Part shown: positions 46,584-59,230 of the stretch, piece after piece
Layout of the letters: every line of letters starts with the position of its first letter
How positions within the stretch are numbered: the stretch's first letter is position 1
Origin: Thalassia testudinum
Lineage: Eukaryota > Streptophyta > Magnoliopsida > Alismatales > Hydrocharitaceae
Assembly (NCBI GenBank): GCA_037157565.1
Contig: JAZHRO010000054.1
Coordinates: 12,693,501-12,757,500, forward strand
DNA: 64,000 nt
Direction: 5' to 3'
Program-made: the position numbers and the translations under genes
The notes under the pieces: model-generated
The model's database searches: none
What the model was told of the DNA's origin: nothing
What the model saw: the letters and a program-made list of their open reading frames with translations, nothing else

Positions 46584-47559
46584 GAAAACTAGAGAGAGAA
46601 ATTTGCCTACACATGATATGCACACAAACGTGCATTGAAGCACTTTGTACTCTCTCGCTTGTGCTTACATCAGCTCCAATGTCGGCGAATTTTGTGCCCA
46701 AATACTAATGCATTACAACCCAGATGGTCCAGAGCGACAATAATACATGCAACGCTACAGCACTAGTGTTCCAACACTCGCGTACATCTCTGGTGCTGTG
46801 ACATCATTCCGATTGTAGCACCATGCATTAACAATGTAATACAATTACCCTTCTGTCTTCCTCTTGGGAAGGCGATTTTTCTTCTTTTTTAACATGTAAG
46901 TAAAAGAATACGTGTTGAAATATAGATTACAACACGTGTCTCTCTTTAACAAAATATATATAAGTATATCTTGATTTTTAATTTATATATTTTTTATTTT
47001 AATTTTTCATTGATTAAGAATTAAATACACTAATTAAAAATAAAAGTACGTCAGGTATATTTTGATTATTAGGATTTAATGTTTAAGAATCCTTAACTTA
47101 AAAGTAAAAATTCTGAAAAAAAATTATTTTTCCTAGGTTTTAACTCCTAAACTTAAAACCTACAAGTAAAAATTATTTTTTACTTTCCAAGTAAACTTAT
47201 TTTTCACTAATTTAAAATTAAAATACCTTGATGTATTATTATATTTTTATTTTTAATTATTTTATTTTTAATTAAATATCAAATTATAGATTAAAAATTA
47301 AAATAGATCGATATATTTATTAAATATGCGACATTCACGTTACAAGGTAAGTTTCTTTACATTTTTAACTTATTTGTTTTATTTTATTTTATTTTTTCTT
47401 CCTCCTTCCGGAAGTTGTACCCAATCGGTGGCTCCGCTCCCCTCCTCAGCACTTCTACCGACATTTCACTGGGTTGACGGGGTTGGGGGCGTTAGAGCAT
47501 GTGAAAGTGGTTTTTTATTAATATATTTTACTGCAGTCCTCGGAAATAACGCAATAGCA

Positions 47560-49466
47560 TACACTCTACTCCAAAGCGCAGAAATAATTTCAAACACGCC
47601 CCTCAAACACACAAGGGACGATAGCAGTAGACGTGCTTTGCTTCCAACTCCACCCCACACTCAACTGAACCGAACTCACGAATTCCCCCATCTATTACTA
47701 CTATCCTCCTGTGGCGCCCACCACCAACTCGTCCTCGAACCAACGGCCGAGATCTCCTCCCCCCCCCCCCGCGCAAGGGCACTCTCGTCATTCCCCACAC
47801 CCACCCCAGCCCTTCCGACCACCCGCCGCGTCGACTGCTCGCCAACTTGCCCTCCATGGGGCACAGACCGTAAATTCACCCAAACTCCGAGGTCTTCCTG
47901 TAGTCACAACCGCGAAGTCGGTAACTACGCACCCCCACTGCTTTAGAATTGCCAGTGTTGTGACTACACCTCCGCGTCACGGTTTCGGAGCTCCTCCTCT
48001 TGCTGTGTCTCTCTCGATCTTCCTCTGTGTTCTCAACCCCCCCTTCTCCCCCCACCACACCAAAGCGGCGAGGATGCCGAGGAATGCGGCTTCTTGAACC
48101 TTCGGGATCGGACCCCGTCGCCAGATTCGAGCTCCCCGAGCTCCAGTCACCCGATCCCGAGGCGAGACCCGACCCGGACCGAGGTCGAACGGGCTCCGGG
48201 GACCCCCTGCAGCGGTCCCGGGGGAGGTCGGGCCCCGGAATGTGGACGCCCCGTGGCCGTAGCGGATCCGGTGAGCCCCAAAGGCGCGAGCTTTCTCCAG
48301 ATTTCCAAGGCTTCGAGTGGTGGTGTAGGTGATGGAGGGGGGATGTGATTAACTGTGGTGTGTATAGTGTGTGTGTTTTCGGGGGTGATTTGGTGAGGAG
48401 TTGAGTGATTAGTTCGCATTTAATGGCTTTCTGGGGCTTTTCTCCTTTTGGTGGATCGAAAAGGAAGTAGATTCCTTCTCTTTTTGATGTGTCTTTACGT
48501 GCTCCTTGCGTTTGTTGGTGTGTCTTTTTTTTATTATTATATTCTTCTTTTTATTTTTTTTTTTACCATCTGCTATGGGCATCTGCTATGGGGTGGGGGG
48601 ACCAAGCTACCTTTTTTTTTATCTTCTTTTCTGAGGTAGTTTTGCCTTGCCTTTTGGTTAATTATGTTGTTTTTTTGGAAGGGAAAAAAAAAAGATGCAT
48701 TTCGCTAAAAAAGGAGGTGTCTTGGGATGGGTGGCTTAGAATGGTTCCTTAAAAAAAGGTTACGTAATCTTTACGTGACACCGGGAATGAGAGGAAATGG
48801 ATAGTAATGGCTTAGAATGGGAGTGGTTTTCTGCAAAATTTGGGTACTTGGGAGGTGGTGGAGGGTAGTGTGTTGAGAGCAACGGACCATCTTTTCTGCT
48901 AAGTTCAAATATATATGTAGAAGTTTAAGTGTTACTTCAAGTGGTGGTGGAGGTTTCTCTCCCCTTCAGCATTGGGTAATTGATTTCTTGACTTTTTTTT
49001 TTTTTTTTTTAACGAGGATAATTTATTTGCAAACTAGATTTTAGACTTTGTTTTTCGTTTGAACATATGAATTGCTGAAATGTCATGTTTTTTTTTTTTT
49101 TTTTTTGGGTGAGAAAAAAAGGAAGATCACCGGAGCTGCTGATATGTCATGTTCTCAAGGATTTCTGTATTAAGATATCTGATGTTGGCCTTTTCTTGCC
49201 ACTTGTTTCGGAATAAGATTTGGTGGTATTGAAAAATAGGAGGTTTTTTTTTTTTTCTTTTTTCTTTTTCCCTTCAGCAAAAGAACAAAAACTGGAACTT
49301 TCCCTTGTTTACTCATATGATGCAACTAAACAGAAGGCACTTCCAAGGATTAGCATTACTTACAATATATTTATTTCCTCACAGGTCTTCCTTCCACCCT
49401 CACTGTTTTGGTGAGGGAAGGGTCTAAATAATGGATTCCAGAGTCTAGATCTATTCTCGGGGCATC
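47560..49466 (+). promoter_or_regulatory. Promoter and intron-containing 5' UTR of the receptor kinase
   Basis: The base composition changes sharply at about 47.65 kb to C/T-rich, then GC-rich (47.7-48.3 kb), as in plant 5' UTRs. A TATTAATATATTTTA stretch near 47515 could be the core promoter. A likely UTR intron starts at a GTGAG near 48269 or GTAGGT/GTGATG near 48325 and ends at CCTCACAG (49384), after long T-rich stretches typical of plant introns. The coding ATG lies 83 bp after that acceptor. ORFs in this region lack protein-like features. Exact ends need transcript data. Confidence 0.5.
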
Positions 49467-51893
49467 ATGATGGAGCATATCTCCATCAGATTATCGTCTC
49501 TTTTGTCGCGAGTGTTTCCATTCCTTTTACTGTTGATTCCTTGCATTATTGCTGCTGACCTGAACTCCGACCAGCAAGCCCTGCGCGAATTCGCCGCCTC
49601 CGTTCCACATCTGCGGAATCTTAACTGGGGCACATCTACCTCCGTCTGTTCCGGTTGGGTTGGCATCACGTGCTCGTCGGATAGAGCCCGTGTTGTTGCC
49701 CTCCGGCTTCCGGGGATCGGACTCATTGGTCAAATTCCCGATGGAATACTCGGTAGACTCGATGCTCTGGAAGCTATTAGCCTTCGCTCTAACCGCCTCA
49801 GTGGAAGCCCCCCACCGGATATTTCATCATTACCTTCCCTTCGCTACCTCTTCCTTCAAGACAACGTCTTCTCCGGCGGCCTACCGACGTTCACATCCAC
49901 CAGTCTTACCGTCCTCGACCTCTCCTTCAACTCTTTCACTGGTGGAATCCCCTCGGCCTATGGGAATCTTCCGCAACTTACGAAATTGAGCCTTCAGAAT
50001 AATTCGCTCCTCGGGCCCATCCCCGACCTCGACTTTCCTAGGCTGAAGCAATTGAATTTGAGCTACAACAATCTGAATGGCTCAATCCCATCGTCCCTCC
50101 GAAAGTTTCCGAACTCATCATTCGCAGGTAACTCTAGATTGTGCGGAATCCCTCTTGTTCCGTGCTTTCCTTCGTCTCCACCACAAGAGCAGCCGCCGCC
50201 GTCGCCGTCGCCGTCGCAGCAGCCTCCTCCTCCCCCACCTAAGAATAACTCTGGGAGGAAATTGTCCACTTGGGTCATCATTGCAATTGCAGGGGGATCC
50301 GCGTTTCTGGTATTCCTGGCACTGATCCTACTGCTGTGCTTGTTGAGGAGGAAACGTGATGATGGACGATCGATTAAAGGAAAGGGTTCCACTGGCGGAA
50401 GAAGCGAGAAAACCGCGGAGCAGTTTGGCAGCGGGGCCCAGGAGGCCGAGAAAAATAAGCTCATCTTCTTCGATGGCTGTTCTTACAACTTCGACTTGGA
50501 GGATCTGTTGAGAGCTTCCGCGGAGGTTCTTGGAAAAGGAAGCTACGGAACTGCATATAAGGCGGTTCTCGAAGACGGGACGACGGTGGTCGTGAAAAGG
50601 CTGAAAGAGGTTATCGTGGGAAAGAAAGAGTTCGAGCAGCAGATGGAGATAATTGGAAGAGTGGGGCAGCACCTGAACGTCTTGCCTCTTCGAGCTTATT
50701 ACTACTCCAAGGATGAGAAGCTCCTCGTGTACGACTACGTTCCTTCAGGAAGCTTCTGCACCCTCTTGCACGGTAAGCACATACAAACCTTTTCCCGTCA
50801 TGATTCGAGATCTTATAACCTTTTGGCTCGACATTAATGTACCTGCAGCCAGGTTGGTCAAATATCATTAACCACAAGTAGTCTCCTTGACTTGAAAATA
50901 TGATATTCTACATGCATGAAAATCAAGCTTGTACCATAATTACACATGGCACTATAAATGTATTCTTGCTCTTGGCACTTTTTTTCAGATTTAAACTCCT
51001 GCTGGTTTTAGATATGGTTAGATAATTATACCGAAATTAATGTATACCAACAAGGTACAATTGTTTTGAGAGCTACATAAGTGAGAACTGCCTGGGAATA
51101 ATCCTATCATGGGACTGACTTCAGTAGATGATTAGTTATTAAGCTATTACTTGTGCTGGATGGCAATGAGCTAAGAAATAATCCGGTGATCGACGCTTAC
51201 TTTAGCGACGGTTCCCGCTGACGGATGTCTGCATGTGTCTGAATACATGGATCAGGCAACAAGAATAGGGGAGGTGCTGCTTTAGATTGGGAATCTAGAG
51301 TTAAGATATCACTCGGAGCGGCACACGGAATCTCGCATGTCCACTCCGAAGGAGGTGGCAAGTTCATGCACGGCAACATTAGATCCTCGAACGTCCTGCT
51401 CACCCAAGACCTGCAAGCCTGCGTTTCCGACTTCGGGCTCGCCCCCCTCATGAACATCCCCGCGACTCCGCGCAACCTGATCGGATACCGGGCACCGGAA
51501 GTGATAGAATCCCGAAGGCCGACCCAGAAATCGGATGTCTACGGCTTCGGCGTCTTTCTGCTCGAGATGCTCACGGGGAAGGCTCCCCTGAAATCCCCCG
51601 GGAACGACGAGATAGTCGATTTGCCGAGATGGGTCCAGTCGGTCGTGCGCGAGGAGTGGACGGCAGAGGTGTTCGACCCGGAGCTGATGAAGTTCCAAAA
51701 TATCGAGGAGGAAATGGTGCAGATGCTGCAGATAGCGATGGCGTGCGTGGCGAAGGTCCCCGACCAGAGACCGAGGATGGAGGATGTCATTAAAATGATG
51801 GAGGAGGTCCGGCAGCCCGATTCGGCCGACAGGCCGTCGTCGGAGGACAAGTCGAAGGATTCGAACGCGACGCCTCCCGGAGAGCAATCGTAG
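49467..51893 (+). CDS. LRR receptor-like protein, probable inactive kinase (LRR III type)
   Basis: Two coding exons, 49467-50772 and 51256-51893, joined at G|GT...AG|GC in phase 1, give 647 aa, the usual length of this family. A signal peptide covers residues 1-30. The LRR N-cap contains CSGWVGITC. Five to six LRRs run from about residue 75 to 215, closed by [10 protein letters not shown] Pro-rich stalk and a transmembrane segment (about 271-295, [16 protein letters not shown]) follow. The kinase-like domain has [11 protein letters not shown], Lys377 and DFG at 494-496, but HGN at 474-476 instead of HRD. The catalytic-loop Asp is absent, as in plant proteins annotated 'probable inactive receptor kinase' (At5g58300-like). 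It likely acts at the plasma membrane as a signalling partner. ATG 49467 is chosen because it starts the signal peptide; ATG 49470 is equally possible. Confidence 0.93.
50773..51255 (+). other. Intron of the receptor kinase gene
   Basis: GTAAGC at the donor and ATCAG at the acceptor; 483 bp, A/T-rich, with stops in all frames. The position within the kinase domain (after LLHG) is the usual one for this LRR subfamily. Confidence 0.9.
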
Positions 51894-52200
51894 CGATGTT
51901 CTCCTTTCTCTAACAACAAGTGGTGCTTCGGAAGATGGAAGATGGTTAGGTTTGTAGCTTAATCTCCCGATTGCGTCAAGCTTGTATTGTTCTTCAAGCA
52001 TTGGATGTGTGGACCTTTTGTAACTTCTTCTTCTAATTTTGAATCATTTGATTGGTTGTGGTGTGTTTGAAGTTTCCCGATGGCTTTGTGGTGGTGCGAG
52101 AGAAATATTTCTTTTGGATTTCTTTTTTTTTGGTGAATAAAAAAGGATTTTGTGGGTTGATGACTTAACATGGTCGGACGATCGGTACCGTGGAGTCATG
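51894..52200 (+). terminator. 3' UTR and poly(A) signal of the receptor kinase
   Basis: TAG at 51891-51893 is followed by T-rich sequence and an AATAAA at 52136-52141. The cleavage site itself is not visible. Confidence 0.5.
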
Positions 52201-54359
52201 TTGGGACAACGTAAGACTTTTATTGTTCTTTGTGTATATTTGTTGCTATTGTCCAAAGCAAAATTTGATTATTCTGATTCCAATTTTGCAGTTTGGTACG
52301 AACGGTGTATAAATTCTTATGGTCTAATTTGATTGAACAATGTTTTCCTTTACATGGAAAGCTTCGGAATATCTTCTACATGGCACTTCGAGAGTGGAGA
52401 GTGGAGAGCACTCCACAACGTAGGAGCATACTTTCCATCCTTCGCATTGCTCTCTTTTTCTCCTTCCTTCGCATTTCTCTCATTCTCCTCCCTGTGTTGT
52501 CTAGGGTTTGTTTCCCTTGTTCCTACAAGAGAAAATAATATCGGAAGATACAATGTTAGGTATTCCTTCGAAATTCTTCTGCAATGCTACTATTATCGCT
52601 TCCCAAGCATGATACTGACAATGAGTTCCAAGCTCCTGCGTTATTCTTGGTATATTCTAAAACCCTGATAAAGAGAACATAGTCTACATACAGAGAGACT
52701 ACGTACCCAGAGACTTTTATTGGAAGTGGGACTTTTAAATCAATAGTCCTTGGAATCACTTGCAAGATGCACTTTTTCCCCCTTTTATCTTCCTAGTTCG
52801 TGATGTTTCTCCTTGGGAAATTGTCTTATTTTCGGGGATTTAGTCTTGCGACCTTTGGGATCAGCAGCTAGCTTTTCTCTTGGTTCTCATCAAGATCCAA
52901 TTCGTCTTTCTCTTTGCATGGATTGTACACCAGATGTATTTTTCTCTTCATTAATGAAACTTGCCTTAAGGCGTCCAGAATAAAAGGAAGCACGCTATGG
53001 TCAATTAATACCCCCTCATGGAATGATGCTACATCCGTATTGTTTTGTCAGGCTACTATTTCTGGGTCGCTACAACCATTATGGCAACGCTGATGCCTAT
53101 TCCTGTGGAACCTATTTATCTTTATCTTATCACTTGCATTGACTTATCCAATGTTTCCAATTGTTACCGCACAAATCATAATTGGAAATGGAAGAATGTT
53201 CGATTTTCCGATTGGTCACAGAACAACCAGTTTTTATCAACAAGTCCGAGAACAATAAAATCTGCCTATCTTGACCCAGCTCCCCCACCCCCCCCCCCCT
53301 CTCCCAATTTCTGAACAACCAAGACAGGCTTCCTCAGGCCGCAGCAGCAGGGGAGGATCGGGTCCATCCACAGGCTGTTGCCGGCAAACCTCACGTGCTG
53401 CATTCAGCTGCAGCACGGCGAGATAACATCTGCATCAGGAACTGAGCAAATATCGATGGTGACAAGAACGTAATATCAAACGTGCCTTCCAACCCTAATC
53501 TCAACTGCTGTCCCCGTGGAAAACGGATTGGTAGTCCAACCCTGTTCCCAACTTCCTTCCACCTCTCTTCTGCACTTTTTAACACGTGGTCATGTTCTAC
53601 CATGCATACACTGGGATTGTACTCATGCATTGCGTTATTGAATGGAATTTATTAACAAGTTATGGTTAATCCATGCGGAGGTTTGCACAAAATCACAAGC
53701 AACTCTCCATCGTTTGATTTTGAGAGAACACAAATTTTCTCGTCTTGGGTGCCACATTGATGCCTGGTCTTATTCATGTACGAGGGTCATGTACCGGAGT
53801 CTTCATATGTAGTGCAGATGAAAACTTTCTTCCTTCATTGGTATTCCCTCGGCCACGTACTCGAGAGTTTTCGTGTGCAGTGTATGTGAAAACTTCTTCC
53901 CTTTATTCATTGGGATTCCCCTATGGCTACACTGAATTGAGTCACATAAGAAAAGTTAAATTCATGAACGAATGAAACTATTTCCCCCACCGAATATTCA
54001 TGAATGCCCTCCAAATCATAAATCTCAGCCGAATCAATCAAGAAAAACAAGCAAAATACAACATCCAAATCACACCACAGACCAACGACCAAAAATATCC
54101 GCTAAGGAAACAAACCAAAAGATCCAGTGTTTGGCAACATTCTGAAGTAGCGTTGGGGCAGCTGGCACACTGCTTCACAACAATATCATCTTTCTCCTTT
54201 GTTTGTAAAAAGGTCAATAACTCTGTGTCTATTTCCAGAAATAACAACCATCTCTATGGCACAAGCAGCTCCTTTTGATGTTTCGTGTAAATTACAATAA
54301 ATATGATAAAAAAGAAAGTTTAATATTAGTACAACTTGTAAAAAGAAATTAATGGGGGC
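52201..54359. other. Intergenic region between convergent genes
   Basis: No credible gene. It includes a C-run at about 53288-53299 and two imperfect copies of a unit of about 85 bp at about 53780-53940 (TACGAGGGTCATG / TACTCGAGAGTTTTC...GTGCAG.TG.A..TGAAAACTT.CTTCC). Confidence 0.6.
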
Positions 54360-57300
54360 TTATCTGTCTATTTTAGATCCTTGCTCTTTTACCAAATCAG
54401 CGCCACTGACATATTTGGCAACAAAGGAGACGAAGCGAAAAGGTGCCCCAATCAAAGGGGCATCAGACAACGGGACATTGGGTTCTTGTATCGTGTCACC
54501 TGCTGCAACATCTTCTTCCTCAACTTGGATCTCATCTTCCAGCGGCAGTTGTGTTACCACAACGCTTCTACTTGCATCAAGTGGTACTGAAGAATCATTA
54601 GGTACACTAGTGCCATCATGAATTGGGATAGACTCAAATGCATGTCCAGATGAATCATCATGCCCTTGTAGTTGATTAGCCTGCATTTCTTTCTCCTGCT
54701 TGCTTGATGGGTTATATTCTCCCCTTGAATCAGTTATTGAGCTTGAGTAACTGTGTGAAGGTCCATTGTGTGACTCATTCACCTGAAAAGGAAGAAGCAT
54801 GTCACCTTAAACATTTGGCACCCCTTTTTCCTACTCTCAATCTAAATTATAACTCTATGTTAAGCATGATTATTGCATGACACTTTCCAGTCTATTTCTT
54901 GTACATTATTTACACTCAACTCTGGCTCCGTTGGCACCTTTTCTTTTTGATATTGCTGCCTGTCAATGGAAAACAATCATATTACTTGCCCTGACATTAT
55001 CATTGATAGAGGTCTGATGAGAGTGGTCACGCGTACTATTTGAGTCTCAGGCACAACTTGATTTGTCTGAAGAGCTGTCATGCACACATCCCTTGCGGGA
55101 ACAAGTCGCAAGTATAATAAAGAAATGCAAGTGAGTTTAAGTACAAACAATCTCCTTATTGTTATCACAACATGCTAAACTTGCACGCTACCGATCGACT
55201 GCTAAAAGAAAATGAATTATTCATTAGTGTCTTGTAACATAACGCCCCAGTTTCTTGTCCTAACTACACCACATAAGTTTATCACTTGTACATAACACAA
55301 GCTCTCACCAATAATTCTGTGCTTACAAGGGCAAATGTGTAGCATCAAATGTGAAAAGGCCACCTGAATTAGATTCATCAGTCAGTTCTAATAATTAAGA
55401 TGTTTACCAAGGACAAGGAATTATCAGCTCACAACTTGGATTATTCTATTGAAACTCAATCACTGCTGACCTGGATCAGCAATTAATTTAACAGGTGATG
55501 GTTATGTGGTCCTTTCAGAAACCTATCATCCTGAACCATGATCAAGTTATCCTGCTTAAAGAGTCCATCATGCCTCCGAAAAACACCACATAGGATGACA
55601 AGGTTATTCTAGCAAATATCCTGAAACTCTTCCTAATATCGTTAGAATGCTTTCTTTAGAAAGAATTTACTGAACTCTACCTGTTTTCATGGTGTACATA
55701 TAGAAGTTAATCAAACCTGCTCATGATTATAATTTTGGAAAAATCCTTGGACAAACACACATTATCTTATAATAGAAAATTCCAGATGATACTTTAGGTG
55801 TTTCAATTCAACTGAGAATGTCATTTTGCCCAATCCTTGATCGTCAGGAGCCAATTTTTCATGGGAAAGGACACCTGTAATATTCTCCTTCACTTTTATC
55901 CCAAATATTTATCTTAAATACCCTATATCGTGGTTTACTGAGATACTCCAATTTTTACATGGTTGTCCACAATCACCAACAAACCACGGATGGTGGTTTC
56001 ATGTCCAGGTAAAGTACAAGGAAAGAAAGAGAACCAAAAAATGTAAGAAAAAATTAACCTTTGTTTTTGCTTCTGCCATAGTAGTAGCCTCGAGCTGCTG
56101 AATCCGAACTTGTAAATCAGAAATGCTGTTTATTAATAGTTGATTTTCTAGAACAAGACGATCTCTAGACTCCTCCAATTCATTAACCTGTGAAGCTTTG
56201 TTATTCAATATGAGAAATCAGGCACATTGAATGTTAAATGGACTGACTAAATCAAGCAGCCAAAGTCATATATACCAAGTTAAACCTACGAAATCTACTC
56301 TTCAATTCTTCAATTCGAAAAGGGCTTCTCAAATCAAGGCCTTCCGAAGTTGGACACACAACATTTTTGAAATGCAAAAATTAAATAAATACTTGAGGTA
56401 TCTTGTCCATCAAAAAAAGCAAACTGCTTGGATTGCCTGATCACACCTTCATTCATGCTTGGAGTTCAAGTAAGGCCATGGTGATCCACATCCATGGTCC
56501 TCCCCAGGTCAGCTTGCAGATTACTTGTATTGACTGACAAAATCCAACTTTCTTCCTTGTGATTGCATGTGCAGCAAGTGTCATACGATGGGTATAAAGT
56601 GAAACAAAGCAAAACAAGGATTGTCCCCCTCTCCGACTGATAGATTGCATGGCACAAGGCCTTTGTGCCACTATACTAATTGCATGGCTTGCGTGTGCGT
56701 GTGCATGCATGAGTGTGGGTATATGTATGCGTAGCCAATAGGGGCTACTACTACCAAAGGCCTCAATGGTTGAAGAGTTGTATATGTTATATGTAAGTTC
56801 TTAATAAATTAGTGATCTAATAGATATTTATATACAAGTAGATGTAGTAAAACCCAAAAGAAGAGAATATGCAAACCTTAGTTGTGACTTGGACCTGTGA
56901 ACCTGATGAATTTGATTTGATTGAGAGAAATGTAACAAATCAGTATTGTTTTTACTAAACCTAACCAAAAATTGCTGTACTAGGTGATGTTAATTATGGC
57001 ATATTTATCAGACCATTATTTGAATTTGTTTGTTGAGGTATGGCAGATAATCCTCCATCATTCTGATCCACCACTTGAGGATTCCCCAGCTTGATTGATT
57101 ATTTGGAATCTATGATTTATTTGCTTATCTATTTATGTGCATGGTTAAAATTGCTTATAGTTACTATTCCCAAGCTTTAATTATTCTGATTTGTGTTTTT
57201 TTTTTTTTTTTTTTACTATGTTATGATCCGTGACAAAATTAGATATGCCATGACTAGCATTTATGAATCCAAGTTTTTAGACAATAATAACTTTATGATT

Positions 57301-59184
57301 CACAATTATTTGGTGATTTGCTTTAAAGAAACGTGACAAAAAAACCCATGATAGAGTAGATGTGATCAAGATTATTGATGAATGTGGTCAAAAGGAGAAC
57401 AATGCCTGGTTGGGGCTGTATATGTTCAACCAATCCCATTGTGGCCTTTGTAGATGCAATTGTTTGCACTATTCCAATGCATTTGGATTAGAATACAAGA
57501 CAACATATGATACTGAAATGTTGAACTATTTGGATACCTGATATATGATACTAAATATATTGACCAGCCTGGTTGGGAATGGTCAGCCAGCAATGTGTTT
57601 AATATACATGACATATGATACTGAAATGTCAAAGTTCTTAAATTTCGAAAAGCTATTGTCATTTCCTCAATTGTTTGCTATGTGAGAGATTTGGGGCGTG
57701 ATAAAAACTACTTCAAGTTCACAACTAGATTTGAAGATCAAGCCAACCTTAAGTTCATGGATTTCCCATAAATTATGATTGTTTTAATGATTTCATTACT
57801 TTAAGCAAAAATTGTCAAGCAAAAGAATTTATAGTTTACATGATCTAAGTTCGCCTGGAGACCCAGCCCATTAACATTGACACACCTCTCAATTTTCACA
57901 TCTTTAGATGTAGCATTATTTTCTTGGCATGCCCCTTAACTGTGGCCTTCTTCAGATCCTACAGATGTTAGAACAGTGTGGCTCCATCACCATCTGAGAG
58001 CCTCCAGCCCAATGCCAACCAGCTTCAGTGGAGTGGCTCAGCCACATATTTTAACCACTTCTCAGTTTCCATGTCTTAAGATGTGCCATTATTTTTTCGA
58101 TTCTTTATAATTGCAAAAGACTATAACTAAAAAGTATATACTTAGCTAGTGACCAGAGGTAGCCTGTACCTGTGCTTGAAGTCGACTATTTCCATTCTCT
58201 AATCTGAGGATTTCTTCTTTTCCTGACTCCTAAAAGGAACAAGTATTACTAAATCATACAAAAAAAATCACCAGGAAGCTTACCAGTCTGCAAACCATCA
58301 AACAGAAAGAAAGCAGCAGCCTAGTAGAACTAACCATACTGATAAAAACAGTCAGCAAATAAAATCAACCAAGGCCCCCCATAGACAATGCACTCTGCTA
58401 CATAAAAAGCCGAAGCATCAACTCAAACACAGATTACATTACAAGCATGCATGCTATATAAGGGGCATTCTTTTTATCTGAAAAGGTCTTCAGGCAGGCA
58501 CACGGATTTTATGTTTTTATAAGAGGTGACATAGGGAATATATAAGAGATAGCATCAAGAAAATCTTCTTCAATACCAAACATTCCCTAGAAAGACCTCA
58601 GACATGAGTGGCTAGATGAAGAGGTGTGCTTGTAAATAAATAAAAGAAAAATGTGCCACAAATGGAGTCACCATTAAAATACTAGGAACCAAATTACAAA
58701 ATCTAGTACAAGAAAAAAAACTACATTAAAAACTATTCAAGTCCAAAACATGATGGACTAAATTACATAACGAACAAATAATACCGAGCTTAGAGTTTGA
58801 ATAAGCACCTTCCTCACTAAGAGGAGGGGATTGTAATCTAAGAAATACAGTAAAGTCATATATACTTGGTAATATCACATATAATCTTATTTTTAAACTA
58901 AATCATAAATTAGCTATTGCAAAAGGTGCTGCCATTCTATTGAATATCACTTTTAGAAGAATAATAACAGAATACCTAAGCATCAATACATAATTTGCGA
59001 TTGTGTTGATTCTTTTATATAGCAGAAGCACTGTTGGAAGGTACTCAAGAAACACTTAATAAGAAGACAAAAATTACTGTTTCCTTCAGAGAATTACAAT
59101 TGTGCCCAAGCATGTGCGATCTGTCTAACTATCACAGACACAAAAATTGCTGGATTACCATGATTACAACAATCGGGACTTTTC

Positions 59185-59230
<46 letters not shown>

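Larger units (their letters stand above)
38881..47559. other. AT-rich intergenic region
   Basis: Mostly A/T-rich single-copy-looking DNA without credible genes. It contains the foldback element, microsatellites, the possible orphan exon and the diverged repeats listed separately. Blocks at about 43.2-43.7, 44.8-45.1 and 47.0-47.3 kb share short motifs such as TGATGTATTTTGATTTT and AAAATATATCGATTGA in both orientations. Confidence 0.6.

Noticed and set aside
47326..47946. 206-codon open frame just upstream of the receptor kinase
   Set aside because: It crosses AT-rich promoter DNA and C-rich 5' UTR, has no domain and no protein-like pattern.
59187..59228. (TG)n tract as a coding Cys/Val repeat
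   Set aside because: It is a simple microsatellite within an intron; the open frame is produced by the dinucleotide repeat.
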